Assembly (NCBI RefSeq): GCF_004346205.1
Contig: NZ_SMAM01000006.1
Coordinates: forward strand, 102,839-166,838
DNA length: 64,000 nucleotides
From: Bibersteinia trehalosi
GTDB lineage: Bacteria > Pseudomonadota > Gammaproteobacteria > Enterobacterales > Pasteurellaceae
Direction of reading: 5' to 3'
Shown here: positions 51,282-62,301 of the stretch, piece by piece
Position numbering within the stretch: the first letter of the stretch is position 1
Layout of the letters: each line of letters starts with the position of its first letter
The notes under the pieces: generated by a model
Database searches by the model: none
The model's input: only the letters and a program-made list of their open reading frames with translations
Told to the model about the DNA's origin: nothing
Made by a program: the position numbers and the translations under genes

Positions 51282-54011
51282 TTAGTGATAGCCCATTAAA
51301 TTTAGTAGCTCCTTAGTATAATTTATTGCTTCTTGGCGATTTGTGACGGCAATTTTTTGATATAAATTGCGAATATGCGTTTTAATTGTTGTTGCGGCAA
51401 CTTGTAGCTCATCTGAAATTTGCTCATTGCTATAACCAGAATAGATTAAGCCTAAAACTTGCCATTCTCTTTGTGTTAATGGGCTAATTTTTAGGAGCTC
51501 TGGTACTTTTGGATTTTTCAGTAATTGATTAACAAAATTTTCATCAAAATGGGCAAATTTATGCCGATAGAATTGATTTATATTTCTTAAGATAAATTGC
51601 GCTTTATATAGTGCTAATTCATCTAAAATATTTAATTGTAACAAATGGCGAATTTGTTGAGCCATAATATCACCTTCAATGACGAACGCACTGATACAAT
51701 TAGTCTGGCGTATTAACTTTAGCGCATTAATGAGATCTTGTTGCGCAAGTTGTTTCTCTCCTTGTAAATAATATAAACGATTGCGCAGAATTAAATTATA
51801 ATTTAGATCATTAATCAATGAGAGCTTCTCAGCAGTAAAAATTAATGTATTCAGAATATCTCTAGCGCTTTCATAGTCTCCTGATAAAATTTTTGCTCGT
51901 ACGATATTTCGCCATTGTATTTGTGTAAAATGGTTTTTATTCGAAACAGGGGATGGATTTTGGGCTAACCAATTTTGAGCTGCAGAAATATTATTAGTCA
52001 TTTGCCAATATAACATTCTTACTTGATCTGCGTTTGCAATCCAGTCATGATGATAAGCATGTGAGCGCTCTAGCTGTTCTACTTCATTTAATAAGCGAGC
52101 AGTGTTATCTAAATTTCCTCTCACCAACGAAATTTTAGTTAATAGTGTTAAGCATTGTAGTTGATCTTCAATATTGGATAAAACCTCCATGCCTGCTGTT
52201 GCCATTGATTCTGCTTTATCTAGATTATACCATTCGCATAAGATCTTCCCTTTTGAACGTAATAAGAATTCATACATTGGAATTTTTTGGAGATGATTTT
52301 CTTTCACAAATTCACTTGCTCTGTCTAAGGTTTCATAAGCAACTTGTGAGAAACCTTGGGCAAGTAAAATTTCGGATTGCTGCAATAAAGACCAGAGAAT
52401 ATGGTGATAAGTATGATGCTGACGCGCCATATTTTCAGCTTTTTGTAGCATAGCTAGTGCTTCGGCAAGGTTACCTTGGCAATGATGTGCTTCACCAATA
52501 ATAGATATAGCAACAATATAGGCATAATAGGCATTTTCGGATAAGTCTTTTAATGCCGTGGTTGCTAATTGAAGTGCAGTTTCTTCATCGCCATAATTAA
52601 TGGCGACTTGTGCACGTAATACGTTAAATTCGGCATTCGCTGTTTTACTCAATTCAATTCTGTTTTCAGTTAGAGCTTGAGAAAATGCGGCGAGAATTCC
52701 ACTAACTTCTGTATAGCGATGTTGGCTTTGTACAAGCCAAGCTTTTAATAATACCAAATTGGTATGTTCGTGTAAGTGTGCATAATCTAAGTTGTTTAAG
52801 CTTTCTTCTAATAATTTCAATTCACCTTGGTGAAAGACTGTCCAAGCATGTTCTTCTAAAATACTTAATAGTAATTCTCTATCTGAAAGCTGCATCGCAT
52901 GGTGCAATGCTTCGGTTACATAACCGAGTTTTAACCAAGCTGAAGCAGCTTTATGATGTAACTGAGGTAATTCTTCATATAATTCTTGTTGGCTGCAAAA
53001 ATTGAGGAAGGAAGCAAAAAGAGGATGAAATTTCCACCAGCTATCATCAAGTGTTTGCCATTTATCATTAACCATCTGTTGTAGGAATAGCCCTTGTTTT
53101 TCAAGTGATTCTAGCTTTTGCAGGCTATTCGGCTCACCCGTAACAGCTTGTACTAAGGATTTATTCATCGAATGCAAAATAGAACAACGTAGAATAAATA
53201 AGCGCGTATCTTTATCAACTTTATTGAGCACTTCATCGGCTAAGTATTCATTAATATGGAAACTATTTGATTTAGATAGGCGTTTAGCAATATCTTGCAA
53301 AGGAACTTGCCAAGCGTGTGATTTATTTTTGGCAAAAAGGCTAATTAATTGTAATGCTGTTGGCCAGCCTTCAACCTCATTGCATAATGCAATAATATCT
53401 TGTTGCTTTAATAATTCAGTACCTAATCTGGCTTGGAAAAATGCGATACTTTCTTGATGATCAAACATTAACTGGTTGATATCTATTTCTAAGAGCTGCT
53501 CTTGGACTCTCAAGCTGGCAATGCTTAATGGAGGAACTGAACGAGATATGAGGATTAATGTCATATTAGCAGGTTTGTGTTTAATCCAATATTTCAATGC
53601 TTCGTGGATCTCCTCATTATCAATGCAGTGGTAATCATCAATAATTAAATAGAAGTGCTGGGGAAATTGTGAGGCTTTGATAAGTAATTGATTAAATAAT
53701 GCAAATAAATTTGCTTGATGATTTTCTTCCAATAATACATCGGTTTCAGTATTTATGGCTGCATGCAGTGCGGCACTGAAGTAGGCAGCAAAACGTTCTG
53801 GATTATTATCTCCTTCATCTAACGCATACCATCCTATATTTTTTTTCCCTTCACTCCATTGCGATACGAGAGTTGTCTTTCCATAGCCAGCAGGAGCACT
53901 TACCAATACAACAGGATATAGCGACGATTTATTTAATTCCTGAATTAAACGTGTTCGGGGAATGCTATTCTGTAAGCGAAAAGAACAAATTAGTTTTGAT
54001 GGTATTAACAT
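51282..54011 (-). CDS. malT: MalT, maltose regulon activator
   Basis: 909 residues, a STAND-class ATPase regulator. Walker A APAGYGKTTL (Lys45), LIIDDYHCIDN, repeats of TPR-like helices in the middle, and a C-terminal LuxR helix-turn-helix (LTQREWQVLGLIYSGYSNEQ). It binds maltotriose and ATP and activates mal promoters. The gene converges on malS with only 3 bases between their stops and no terminator visible. Length is close to E. coli MalT (901). Confidence 0.96.
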   Translation of the reverse strand: MLIPSKLICSFRLQNSIPRTRLIQELNKSSLYPVVLVSAPAGYGKTTLVSQWSEGKKNIGWYALDEGDNNPERFAAYFSAALHAAINTETDVLLEENHQANLFALFNQLLIKASQFPQHFYLIIDDYHCIDNEEIHEALKYWIKHKPANMTLILISRSVPPLSIASLRVQEQLLEIDINQLMFDHQESIAFFQARLGTELLKQQDIIALCNEVEGWPTALQLISLFAKNKSHAWQVPLQDIAKRLSKSNSFHINEYLADEVLNKVDKDTRLFILRCSILHSMNKSLVQAVTGEPNSLQKLESLEKQGLFLQQMVNDKWQTLDDSWWKFHPLFASFLNFCSQQELYEELPQLHHKAASAWLKLGYVTEALHHAMQLSDRELLLSILEEHAWTVFHQGELKLLEESLNNLDYAHLHEHTNLVLLKAWLVQSQHRYTEVSGILAAFSQALTENRIELSKTANAEFNVLRAQVAINYGDEETALQLATTALKDLSENAYYAYIVAISIIGEAHHCQGNLAEALAMLQKAENMARQHHTYHHILWSLLQQSEILLAQGFSQVAYETLDRASEFVKENHLQKIPMYEFLLRSKGKILCEWYNLDKAESMATAGMEVLSNIEDQLQCLTLLTKISLVRGNLDNTARLLNEVEQLERSHAYHHDWIANADQVRMLYWQMTNNISAAQNWLAQNPSPVSNKNHFTQIQWRNIVRAKILSGDYESARDILNTLIFTAEKLSLINDLNYNLILRNRLYYLQGEKQLAQQDLINALKLIRQTNCISAFVIEGDIMAQQIRHLLQLNILDELALYKAQFILRNINQFYRHKFAHFDENFVNQLLKNPKVPELLKISPLTQREWQVLGLIYSGYSNEQISDELQVAATTIKTHIRNLYQKIAVTNRQEAINYTKELLNLMGYH

Positions 54012-54202
54012 ATAAATGTGACTCTCCTCTAATTGTACTAGGACTCAATATATGTAATGAACGAGCCCGTAGGATGATGCCTCATCCTTCTGTCTTTTTA
54101 CTCCATCCTATCACTCATACCGTATAAGTATGGACAAGGATGATTTGATTTTTATTTGATGAAACATAATACACGACAGTTAATTTTTACTAGGAGATTC
54201 CT
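54012..54202. promoter_or_regulatory. malT-malP control region with MalT boxes
   Basis: Four close matches to the MalT-box core GGA(T/G)GA: GGATGA (54072-54077), TCATCC reversed (54082-54087), TCCATCC reversed (54102-54108, one mismatch) and GGATGA (54138-54143). A TATAAG -10-like hexamer is near 54123. This is a convincing MalT-dependent malP promoter; the last box would lie in the transcribed leader. No CRP site is evident. Confidence 0.65.
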
Positions 54203-56572
54203 ATGGAATTTAAAGCTATTGTTGAAAAATACTGTCGTTATTTTGATGTTATTGGGCCTGAAAAACTCTCTTTGCAGCAATGGTATCATATTGTTGCAGA
54301 AGGTTCTCTTGAACTTATTTATCAGCGACCACCAGTACAAGTTGATGGGACTCGTCATGTAAATTATTTATCAATGGAGTTTTTGATTGGGCGTTTAACA
54401 GGCAATAATTTACTCAACTTAGGTTACTATGAACAAGTTCGAGATTATCTTAAACAATATCAGATTGAATTAGTAGATGTTTTAGAACAAGAACGTGATC
54501 CAGCCCTAGGGAATGGTGGATTAGGGCGTTTAGCTGCTTGTTTTTTAGACTCAATGGCAACATTAGGACAACCTGCCACAGGTTACGGTCTGCATTATCA
54601 ATATGGTTTATTTAAGCAGCATTTTGAAGATGGGCAGCAACAAGAAGCCCCAGATACTTGGAATCGTGATCATTACCCTTGGCATCGCTTCAACCCAGCC
54701 AAAACTCATCAAATTAGCTTTGGTGGAAAAACTAAGCATATTCAAGCAGATCAGTATGAATGGATTCCTAAGCTTACTCTTCAAGGTAAAGCATTCGATT
54801 TACCTATTGTGGGTTATAAAAATAATATTGTTCAAGTACTACGCTTGTGGCAAGCAGACAGCGATCAGGCATTCGATTTCTCAGCATTTAACGATGGAAA
54901 ATTTTTAGCGGCTGATAAAAATATTGTTAATGCCGCGGCTTTAACACAGGTGCTTTATCCAAATGACAATCATAAGGCAGGGCAAAAATTACGTTTAATG
55001 CAGCAATATTTTCATTGTGCGTGTTCTGTGTCTGATATTTTAGAACGCCATCTTGCAGCAGGCTATCCATTAGCAGATTTAGCGAAGCATCAAGTTATTC
55101 AGCTAAATGATACGCACCCAACTTTGGCGATCCCTGAGTTAATGCGCTTACTATTGGATGAGCACCATTTTACTTGGAAACAGGCGTGGGATATTTGTTC
55201 AAACACATTTGCTTATACTAATCATACGTTGCTACCAGAAGCTCTGGAGCAGTGGGATCAACGCTTATTCAAGCAATTATTGCCTCGTCATTATCAAATT
55301 GTAGAAAAAATTAATCACTTATTCCATGAACAGGTGAAATCCGTGTTTGGTGATGATGCTAAAGTATGGGAAAAACTTGCAATACTTTTTGATTATCGAG
55401 TGCGTATGGCAAATCTTTGTGTTGTCACTTGTTTCCGTGTTAATGGTGTTGCACAAATCCATTCTGATCTGCTAATTAAGGATCTCTTTCCAGAATATCA
55501 TCAGCTATTTCCAACAAAATTTTGCAATGTGACGAATGGTGTGACGCCTCGTCGTTGGATTCGACAAGCCAATCCACAGCTCAGTAGCTTGTTAGATCAT
55601 TGCTTAACGCAAGATTGGACAAGAGATCTTGAACTCTTACAAGGAATAGAAAAATATGTAGATGACATTGGATTTCAAGATAAATATCAGCAGATTAAAA
55701 CAAATAATAAAATCATTTTGGCAAATGAAATAAACCAAACATTAGGATTAAATGTTAATCCTAATGCTATCTTTGATGTGCAGATTAAACGTTTTCATGA
55801 ATATAAACGCCAACATCTTAATCTGTTAAATATTATTGCTACTTATCAGGCAATTAAAGAAAATCCAAATCAAGAATATACTCCGCGAGTATTCTTATTT
55901 TCTGGTAAAGCTGCGCCAGGCTATTTTTTAGCAAAAAATATTATCCATGCGATTAATAACGTAGCAAGGATTATTAATAGCGATAAACAGGTTAATGATC
56001 GTTTACAAGTTGCATTCTTACCAGATTATCGAGTTAGCCTTGCTGAAAAAATTATTCCTGCGGCTGATGTATCAGAGCAAATATCTATGGCGGGTAAAGA
56101 AGCTTCGGGCACAGGTAATATGAAATTGGCTTTAAATGGGGCATTAACCTTGGGAACATTAGATGGGGCGAATGTTGAAATTGCAGAAATGGTAGGGGAA
56201 GAGCATATTTTTATTTTCGGGCATACGGTTGAAAGCATTCGTGAGTTACTCGCAAGTGGTTATCAGCCTAAGGCATATTATCATCAAGATATGGTGTTAA
56301 AAGCAGCTGTGGATTTTCTGGCAACGGGCAAAGCTTCAAAAGGTGATAAAACAACCTTCAAGCTAATGTTAGATAGTCTCTTAGAGCAAGACCCTTTCTT
56401 GGTTTTTGCTGATTTCGATAGCTATCGTCAAGCTCAAGCTAAAATTAGTCATGCTTATTTAAATCAGCAAGCTTGGGTACGCAGCGCAATTTTAAATACA
56501 GCTCGTTTAGGCATATTTAGTTCAGATCGCTCAATCAGAGATTATCAACAACGAATTTGGCAAGCTAAATAA
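54203..56572 (+). CDS. malP: Maltodextrin phosphorylase
   Basis: 789 residues. Closely follows E. coli Mal[56 protein letters not shown] and the pyridoxal-phosphate lysine in [18 protein letters not shown], ending [11 protein letters not shown]. Releases glucose-1-phosphate from maltodextrins. First gene of malPQ. Confidence 0.97.
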   Translation: MEFKAIVEKYCRYFDVIGPEKLSLQQWYHIVAEGSLELIYQRPPVQVDGTRHVNYLSMEFLIGRLTGNNLLNLGYYEQVRDYLKQYQIELVDVLEQERDPALGNGGLGRLAACFLDSMATLGQPATGYGLHYQYGLFKQHFEDGQQQEAPDTWNRDHYPWHRFNPAKTHQISFGGKTKHIQADQYEWIPKLTLQGKAFDLPIVGYKNNIVQVLRLWQADSDQAFDFSAFNDGKFLAADKNIVNAAALTQVLYPNDNHKAGQKLRLMQQYFHCACSVSDILERHLAAGYPLADLAKHQVIQLNDTHPTLAIPELMRLLLDEHHFTWKQAWDICSNTFAYTNHTLLPEALEQWDQRLFKQLLPRHYQIVEKINHLFHEQVKSVFGDDAKVWEKLAILFDYRVRMANLCVVTCFRVNGVAQIHSDLLIKDLFPEYHQLFPTKFCNVTNGVTPRRWIRQANPQLSSLLDHCLTQDWTRDLELLQGIEKYVDDIGFQDKYQQIKTNNKIILANEINQTLGLNVNPNAIFDVQIKRFHEYKRQHLNLLNIIATYQAIKENPNQEYTPRVFLFSGKAAPGYFLAKNIIHAINNVARIINSDKQVNDRLQVAFLPDYRVSLAEKIIPAADVSEQISMAGKEASGTGNMKLALNGALTLGTLDGANVEIAEMVGEEHIFIFGHTVESIRELLASGYQPKAYYHQDMVLKAAVDFLATGKASKGDKTTFKLMLDSLLEQDPFLVFADFDSYRQAQAKISHAYLNQQAWVRSAILNTARLGIFSSDRSIRDYQQRIWQAK

Positions 56573-56666
56573 TAATGCTACTAGATGGCTTCTTATTTAG
56601 GATATGTTGAACATAAACTTAATGAGAGGCCACTTATTTTCTATGCTCTTTTTTAGGAGAATAATT

Positions 56667-58754
56667 ATGAAAACAATAGAAAGACAGTGTGCTTATGCAG
56701 GTATTTTGCCCTATTTTTTTGATGAGAGAGGAATAAAAAAATGGGCAAGATTAGATATAAAAAAAGCGTTGCTTAAAACTTTTAATCACCATTCAAATAG
56801 CAATTTTACTCCCATTCCTAGTGTAAAAGTTTTTTACCAGTACCAACCACATTTTTTACCTTTAAACTTAGCAAATAAAAAACAGCCCTTAATTGGTACT
56901 TGGCAATTACAACTGGAAAATAGTACACAAATAGTTCAAGGAAAAATAAAAAAACGCGGTATCGCATTACCAGACCATTTGCCTTTGGGCTATCACCAAT
57001 TAAAAATAATAACAGCTAAGCAAACATTTAATTGCACTGTCATTGTGGCACCAACATGTTGCTATCAACCTCAAGCACTACAGGAACATAAAAAATTATG
57101 GGGAACATTTTTACAGCTTTATACCTTAAGATCTGAGAAAAATTGGGGAATTGGTGATTTTGGTGATTTAAAAGATTTTATCCAAAATATTGCGCGACAT
57201 CAGGCTGATTTTGTCGGTTTAAACCCTATTCACTCATTATTTCCTGCTAATCCAGAGGCTGCCAGTCCTTATAGTCCTTCCTCACGGCAGTGGATAAATA
57301 TTGCTTATATTGATATTAACCAGCTAATTGAATTTCAGCAAAATGATGAAGCTCAGGCTTGGTTTAATTCAGCGGAAATTCAGCAACAATTAACTCAATT
57401 ACGTCAGCAAGATTGGTTAGATTACAGCAAAATTTTGCCTTTAAAATTGAAAGGACTGCATTTTGCTTTTGCAAAATTTCAGCAAAATTCAACCGCTTGC
57501 TCGGATACTGCGTTTCATGAGTTTATAAAAAAAGGTGGCGAGGGTTTACAAATTCAAGCGACTTTTGATGCCCTACACCAGCATTTAGCCAATCAATATA
57601 AAGAGCAATGGGGGTGGGATTTCTGGGCAAGAGAATATCAAGATTATCATTCCGCAGCAGTGCAACAGTTTCGTGTTACACATAAAGATGAGATCGAATT
57701 TTATATATGGCTGCAATTTATTGCCGATCAGCAGTTAGCTGAATGTGATGCCATGTGCCGAGAGAAAAATATGCGCATTGGGATGTACCGAGATTTAGCA
57801 GTGGGAGTAAGTCATAACGGCGCAGAAACTTGGGGGGATAAACCGCTTTATTGTTTAAAAGCTTCAATTGGGGCTCCGCCTGATATCTTGGGACCACAGG
57901 GGCAAAATTGGGGACTCACGCCAATGAATCCGCATGTATTAAAACAGCGTGCTTATCAGCCGTTTATTGAGTTGCTTAGAGCAAATATGCAACACTGTGG
58001 TGCATTGCGAATCGATCATATTATGTCTTTATTGCGTTTATGGTGGATTCCGAAAGGTGATAGTGCAATTAATGGCGCATATGTAAGCTATCCTGTTGAT
58101 GATTTAATTGCAATTTTAGCTTTAGAAAGCCAGCGTCATCAGTGTCTGATTATTGGAGAGGATTTAGGTACAGTCCCTAAAGAAATTGTCAGTAAACTTA
58201 AGCATGCGGGTATTTTATCGTATAAAATTTTCTATTTTGAGTTTGATGAACAGGGGCGAAGTCGAGCGCTAAACCATTACCCTTACCAAGCCATGACAAC
58301 GTTAAGCACGCATGATTTACCTACTATCTATGGTTATTGGCAAGGTTATGATTTCGAATTAGGCAAAAAATTTGGTGTATATCCAAATGCTAAGATACTT
58401 ACAATCCTACAAAGCCAGCGTGTGCAAGCAAAAGAAAAAATCTTGCAGCGGTTAAAACAATATGGTGTACCTTTCGAGGCAGATATTACGCCACAGCTGA
58501 ATTCTACGGTTAATACGCAATTTATTCATCAGCTACAACGCTATGTCGCGCATGTAAATAGTGGCTTGTTTGGATTTCAACCGGAAGATTGGTTAGCAAT
58601 GAGTGAACCGGTAAATATTCCTGGTACAAGTACACAATATGCTAATTGGCGCCGGCGCTTAGCTAAAAATATTACGGATATTTTTGCAGATAATGAGATT
58701 AATACATTACTGAATGAGGTGAATAAGATTCGTAAAACTGACTCATGTACTTAG
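56667..58754 (+). CDS. malQ: Amylomaltase (4-alpha-glucanotransferase)
   Basis: 695 residues from the ATG at 56667 (ggagaataatt upstream); an in-frame ATG at 56604 lacks a binding site and family similarity. Signatures are LYTLRSEKNWGIGDFGDL, MRIGMYRDLAVGVSHNGAE, ALRIDHIMSLLRLWWIP (nucleophile Asp) and IIGEDLGTVP (acid/base Glu). Transfers glucans to lengthen maltodextrins for MalP. Confidence 0.96.
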   Translation: MKTIERQCAYAGILPYFFDERGIKKWARLDIKKALLKTFNHHSNSNFTPIPSVKVFYQYQPHFLPLNLANKKQPLIGTWQLQLENSTQIVQGKIKKRGIALPDHLPLGYHQLKIITAKQTFNCTVIVAPTCCYQPQALQEHKKLWGTFLQLYTLRSEKNWGIGDFGDLKDFIQNIARHQADFVGLNPIHSLFPANPEAASPYSPSSRQWINIAYIDINQLIEFQQNDEAQAWFNSAEIQQQLTQLRQQDWLDYSKILPLKLKGLHFAFAKFQQNSTACSDTAFHEFIKKGGEGLQIQATFDALHQHLANQYKEQWGWDFWAREYQDYHSAAVQQFRVTHKDEIEFYIWLQFIADQQLAECDAMCREKNMRIGMYRDLAVGVSHNGAETWGDKPLYCLKASIGAPPDILGPQGQNWGLTPMNPHVLKQRAYQPFIELLRANMQHCGALRIDHIMSLLRLWWIPKGDSAINGAYVSYPVDDLIAILALESQRHQCLIIGEDLGTVPKEIVSKLKHAGILSYKIFYFEFDEQGRSRALNHYPYQAMTTLSTHDLPTIYGYWQGYDFELGKKFGVYPNAKILTILQSQRVQAKEKILQRLKQYGVPFEADITPQLNSTVNTQFIHQLQRYVAHVNSGLFGFQPEDWLAMSEPVNIPGTSTQYANWRRRLAKNITDIFADNEINTLLNEVNKIRKTDSCT

Positions 58755-58805
58755 TGAAAATATTAGAACATGCGGTGGCTTGATTAACTACCGCATATCT
58801 GGCAG

Positions 58806-59633
58806 TTATCCTAGTGCTACATCAAGTACCATCATTAATACAAAGCCAAGCATCAATGATAGGGTTGCAATATCGGTATTACCGTTGCTTTGGGATTCAG
58901 GAATCAGCTCTTCTACCACGACAAAGATCATAGCCCCAGCTGCAAAGGCGAGAGCATAGGGTAGAATTGCTGTCATTGAAAGGACAAAAATGGCGCCAAG
59001 TACGGCCGCAATCGGCTCAACCACTGCTGACATAGAACCATAACAGAAGGCTCTCCAACGGCTAGCCCCTTCCCCTCGAATAGGCATAGAGAGCGCAGAG
59101 CCTTCAGGTATATTCTGTAAACCAATCCCAATAGCTAAGCCAATTGCCCCCATTAATGCCGCAGAGGTATCTGTGACAGAAGATAATGCACCGAAGGTAA
59201 CACCAATCGCTAACCCTTCAGGAATATTATGGATAGTAATGGCAAGGAATAATAGCATCGATTTAGATAAATTTTTATGTGCTATTACGCCTTCAGCATC
59301 AGTGATCGAAGTCTTATCTAAGTGCAAATGGGGAACAAGATAATCAATTAAACGAATAAAAAATCCACCCGCTAAAAAACCAATGGCAGCTGGTAACCAA
59401 TTCCAATCTCCATAACCTTTTTCCGCATATTCCAATGACGGTTCAAGCAACGACCAAAAACTTGCTGCAATCATTACTCCGGCTGCAAACCCCATCATAG
59501 AGTCCAGCCATTTTTGATTAACTTGTTTAAAGAAAAAGACAAATGCTGAACCGAAAATAGTACAACCCCATGTAAAAAGCCCCGCGATCAGCGCCTGACT
59601 CGCAGGGTGAAGTGTAGAAAAATAATCTAACAT
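58806..59633 (-). CDS. ZIP-family metal transporter (GufA/ZupT-like)
   Basis: 275 residues with about eight membrane segments. The metal-binding motif HNIPEGLAIGV lies in segment IV and NIPEGSALSMP in segment V, the double NIPEG pattern of GufA/ZupT transporters. Probably imports zinc or other divalent metals through the inner membrane. Its sequence is less like E. coli ZupT than like the GufA subgroup, so no symbol is given. Confidence 0.85.
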   Translation of the reverse strand: MLDYFSTLHPASQALIAGLFTWGCTIFGSAFVFFFKQVNQKWLDSMMGFAAGVMIAASFWSLLEPSLEYAEKGYGDWNWLPAAIGFLAGGFFIRLIDYLVPHLHLDKTSITDAEGVIAHKNLSKSMLLFLAITIHNIPEGLAIGVTFGALSSVTDTSAALMGAIGLAIGIGLQNIPEGSALSMPIRGEGASRWRAFCYGSMSAVVEPIAAVLGAIFVLSMTAILPYALAFAAGAMIFVVVEELIPESQSNGNTDIATLSLMLGFVLMMVLDVALG

Positions 59634-59910
59634 CCCTGACCTATTATTTAATTAATTTATTTACCGAGTTAGGGCAACGCCAAACTCAATCCTTGTTAAT
59701 TCAGTTTAATTTGTTTTTGGTTGTAATACACTAAATATTTTTCGATTTCAGTCTATAAAATTTTGCTATGAAAGTGCTATTTGGGGTGGAATAGTCTCTG
59801 ATTTCAAAGCAGCAGCGCAACCACTAATTTATTCGGATAAACATCCTAGTGATTTTATTGAGTTAATATCCAAATGCTGGTTTTTCGGAGAATTTTAGTT
59901 GGATTACATT
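59634..59910. other. Gene-remnant region before a broken small membrane gene
   Basis: No intact gene. On the plus strand a frame without any start codon is open from 59710 to the stop at 59898 and ends with ESAIWGGIVSDFKAAAQP, IYSDKHPSDFIELISK and CWFFGEF, which looks like a real protein C-terminus rather than random sequence. I do not recognise the family. The region is A/T-rich. Confidence 0.4.
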
Positions 59911-60025
59911 ATGAAGAAATACATCACATTAGTCGCATTTTTTAGGTGGTTTTCTATTTGTTATTATCCTTTTTGTCATACTGACTATACCAACAGCTTA
60001 TTTGGAAAAGAAAATACCTTATTAA
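59911..60025 (+). pseudogene. Frameshifted small membrane protein
   Basis: MKKYITLVAFF is read in frame from 59911 until a run of six T residues (59938-59943). Dropping one T continues as LGGFLFVIILFVILTIPTAY and LEKKIPY to a stop at 60023-60025. Together they give a ~37-residue single-pass membrane protein with a basic start. One extra T breaks it. It could be decayed or switched by slippage. Confidence 0.5.
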
Positions 60026-60079
60026 AACCAAGTGTGCAGTAGGAAGAGCGTTTTATATCACAAACACAAAGTACAAGGG

Positions 60080-60244
60080 ATGAATTCGCTGATTACATAT
60101 TTTTGCAATCTGGCAGCATCTTTTTCCGTAGGAGTGTTCCTTGTTTATGAAAATGGCTGGGTTTGGGTTAATGTAATAACAGCAGTGATTGCTGGTATCT
60201 TTATATGCTATGTATTGAGGAAAGGAGGGCAACAAGCGGTCTAG
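60080..60244 (+). CDS. Small hydrophobic protein (hypothetical)
   Basis: 54 residues from the ATG at 60080 (MNSLITYFCNLAASFSVGVF), two hydrophobic stretches separated by YENGWVWVNV, and a basic end LRKGGQQAV. The last codons overlap the uptake signal ACAAGCGGT. The binding site is weak. It may be real or part of the neighbouring decay; function unknown. Confidence 0.4.
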   Translation: MNSLITYFCNLAASFSVGVFLVYENGWVWVNVITAVIAGIFICYVLRKGGQQAV

Positions 60245-60278
60245 TATTGCAAAATAATTGCAAAATCTGACCGCTTGT
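60232..60278 (-). terminator. Inverted uptake-signal pair after ilvD
   Basis: ACAAGCGGT (60232-60240) and ACCGCTTGT (60270-60278), with inner ttgcaaaa / caaaatct arms, 9 bases beyond the ilvD stop. It can serve ilvD on the minus strand and the small plus-strand frame. Confidence 0.55.
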
Positions 60279-60286
60279 TAAGGAGA

Positions 60287-62122
60287 TTAAATTTTCGTTT
60301 TATCTCTCACTGCCCCTTTATCCGCAGAAGTCGCAAAATGTCCATACACTTTTAATGCAAAGGAGACTTCACGTTGGCGGTTGGCAGGCTGCCAGCCTTT
60401 GGCATCTTGTTCTGCTCGGCGTGCATCAAGCTCGGTTTGTGGCACAATCAGTTCAATGCTGCGATTTGGAATATCAATTTCAATCTTATCGCCATCTTTC
60501 ACTAAGCCAATCACACCGCCAGCAGCAGCTTCTGGGGAACAGTGTCCGATAGAAAGCCCTGATGTCCCACCAGAGAAACGTCCATCGGTTAATAACGCGC
60601 AGGCTTTGCCTAAGCCCATTGATTTGAGATAGCTGGTTGGGTAAAGCATTTCTTGCATACCCGGCCCCCCTTTCGGGCCTTCATAGCGAATAACAACAAC
60701 ATGACCTGCACGCACTTTACCACCTAAAATACCCGCAACGGCATCTTCTTGGCTTTCAAATACAATGGCTTCACCGCTGAATTTGAGAATGCTTTCATCT
60801 ACCCCTGCGGTTTTTACAATACAGCCGTCCATTGCGATGTTGCCTTTAAGCATGGCTAAACCACCGTCTTGGCTATATGCAAATTCTTTTGAGCGAATAC
60901 AGCCGTTTTGGCGGTCATCGTCCACGCTATCCCAACGGCAATCTTGTGAGAAAGCTTTGGTTGTGCGAATGCCAGCTGGCCCTGCTCGGAAGAATTTATG
61001 CACGGCTTCATCTTGGGTGAGTTTAATATCATATTTAGCAATCTGGTCGCCAATAGTCATACCTAATACAGTGCGAGTTTGGTTATTGAGCAAACCTGCA
61101 CGGTCTAATTCGCCTAAAATTGCCATAATCCCACCTGCACGGTGTACATCTTCCATATGGTATTTATTGGTATTTGGTGCCACTTTGCTTAAACACGGCA
61201 CTTGGCGAGATAAGCGGTCAATGTCTGCCATGGTGAAATCCACTTCCGCTTCTTGTGCAGCCGCCAATAAGTGTAAAACGGTATTGGTTGAACCACCCAT
61301 CGCAATATCTAAGCTCATTGCATTATCAAATGCCGATTTGCTCGCAATGGAACGAGGCAGAACCGATTCATCATCTTGTTCATAGTATTTTTTGCAAAGC
61401 TCAACGATTTGCGAACCTGCATCTAAGAAAAGCTGTTTGCGGTCAGCGTGGGTTGCCAACATTGAGCCGTTACCCGGTAAACTTAACCCTAATGCTTCGG
61501 TTAAGCAGTTCATTGAGTTAGCGGTAAACATACCCGAGCAAGATCCGCAAGTAGGACAAGCGGAGCGTTCAATAATCGCCACATCTTCATCAGAGGTTTC
61601 AGGGTTTGCGCCATGAATCATCGCATCAACTAAATCTAAACGAATAAGCTGATCAGAAAGTTTCGTTTTGCCCGCTTCCATTGGGCCGCCTGAAACGAAA
61701 ATAGTCGGAATGTTTAAACGCAATGCTGCCATTAACATTCCCGGAGTGATCTTATCGCAGTTAGAAATACAAACCATCGCATCAGCGCAATGGGCGTTTA
61801 CCATATATTCTACGCTATCAGCAATTAAATCACGGCTTGGGAGCGAATAGAGCATACCGCCGTGTCCCATTGCAATCCCATCGTCCACTGCAATGGTATT
61901 AAACTCTTTTGCCACTCCGCCTGCTTTTTCAATTTGTTCAGCAACCAATTGCCCCATATCTTTTAAATGAACGTGTCCCGGTACAAATTGGGTAAATGAG
62001 TTTACCACCGCAATAATCGGCTTGCCAAAGTCGTTTTCTTTCATTCCTGTCGCACGCCACAATGCACGTGCACCTGCCATATTACGACCTTGTGTACTGG
62101 TCGCTGATCTTAATTTAGGCAT
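60287..62122 (-). CDS. ilvD: Dihydroxy-acid dehydratase
   Basis: 611 residues. Iron-sulfur cysteines are in [11 protein letters not shown] and [12 protein letters not shown], with [20 protein letters not shown] near the end. Third step of isoleucine/valine synthesis. It stands alone here, without ilvA or ilvGMEDA neighbours. Long frames on the opposite strand are shadows. Confidence 0.97.
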   Translation of the reverse strand: MPKLRSATSTQGRNMAGARALWRATGMKENDFGKPIIAVVNSFTQFVPGHVHLKDMGQLVAEQIEKAGGVAKEFNTIAVDDGIAMGHGGMLYSLPSRDLIADSVEYMVNAHCADAMVCISNCDKITPGMLMAALRLNIPTIFVSGGPMEAGKTKLSDQLIRLDLVDAMIHGANPETSDEDVAIIERSACPTCGSCSGMFTANSMNCLTEALGLSLPGNGSMLATHADRKQLFLDAGSQIVELCKKYYEQDDESVLPRSIASKSAFDNAMSLDIAMGGSTNTVLHLLAAAQEAEVDFTMADIDRLSRQVPCLSKVAPNTNKYHMEDVHRAGGIMAILGELDRAGLLNNQTRTVLGMTIGDQIAKYDIKLTQDEAVHKFFRAGPAGIRTTKAFSQDCRWDSVDDDRQNGCIRSKEFAYSQDGGLAMLKGNIAMDGCIVKTAGVDESILKFSGEAIVFESQEDAVAGILGGKVRAGHVVVIRYEGPKGGPGMQEMLYPTSYLKSMGLGKACALLTDGRFSGGTSGLSIGHCSPEAAAGGVIGLVKDGDKIEIDIPNRSIELIVPQTELDARRAEQDAKGWQPANRQREVSFALKVYGHFATSADKGAVRDKTKI

Positions 62123-62301
62123 AATCTACTCCAAGTTTTAAATGTTGTGTTTGTGTAAAGAGTCGGATTGTAGCGGTTTTTTGTAAAAGATAAAGGAAAT
62201 TTGAGCGCTTGTTAGGGTAAGTAAAATATACCGTTAGCACTACAATTACTTTTCTTCCAAATACTTGAGTAACTCCAACTAGCTGAAAGAGTAAGATGGA
62301 A

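Noticed and set aside
60355-61850. Long plus-strand frames opposite ilvD (up to 206 codons)
   Set aside because: They are antisense to a clearly intact ilvD and show no family features.
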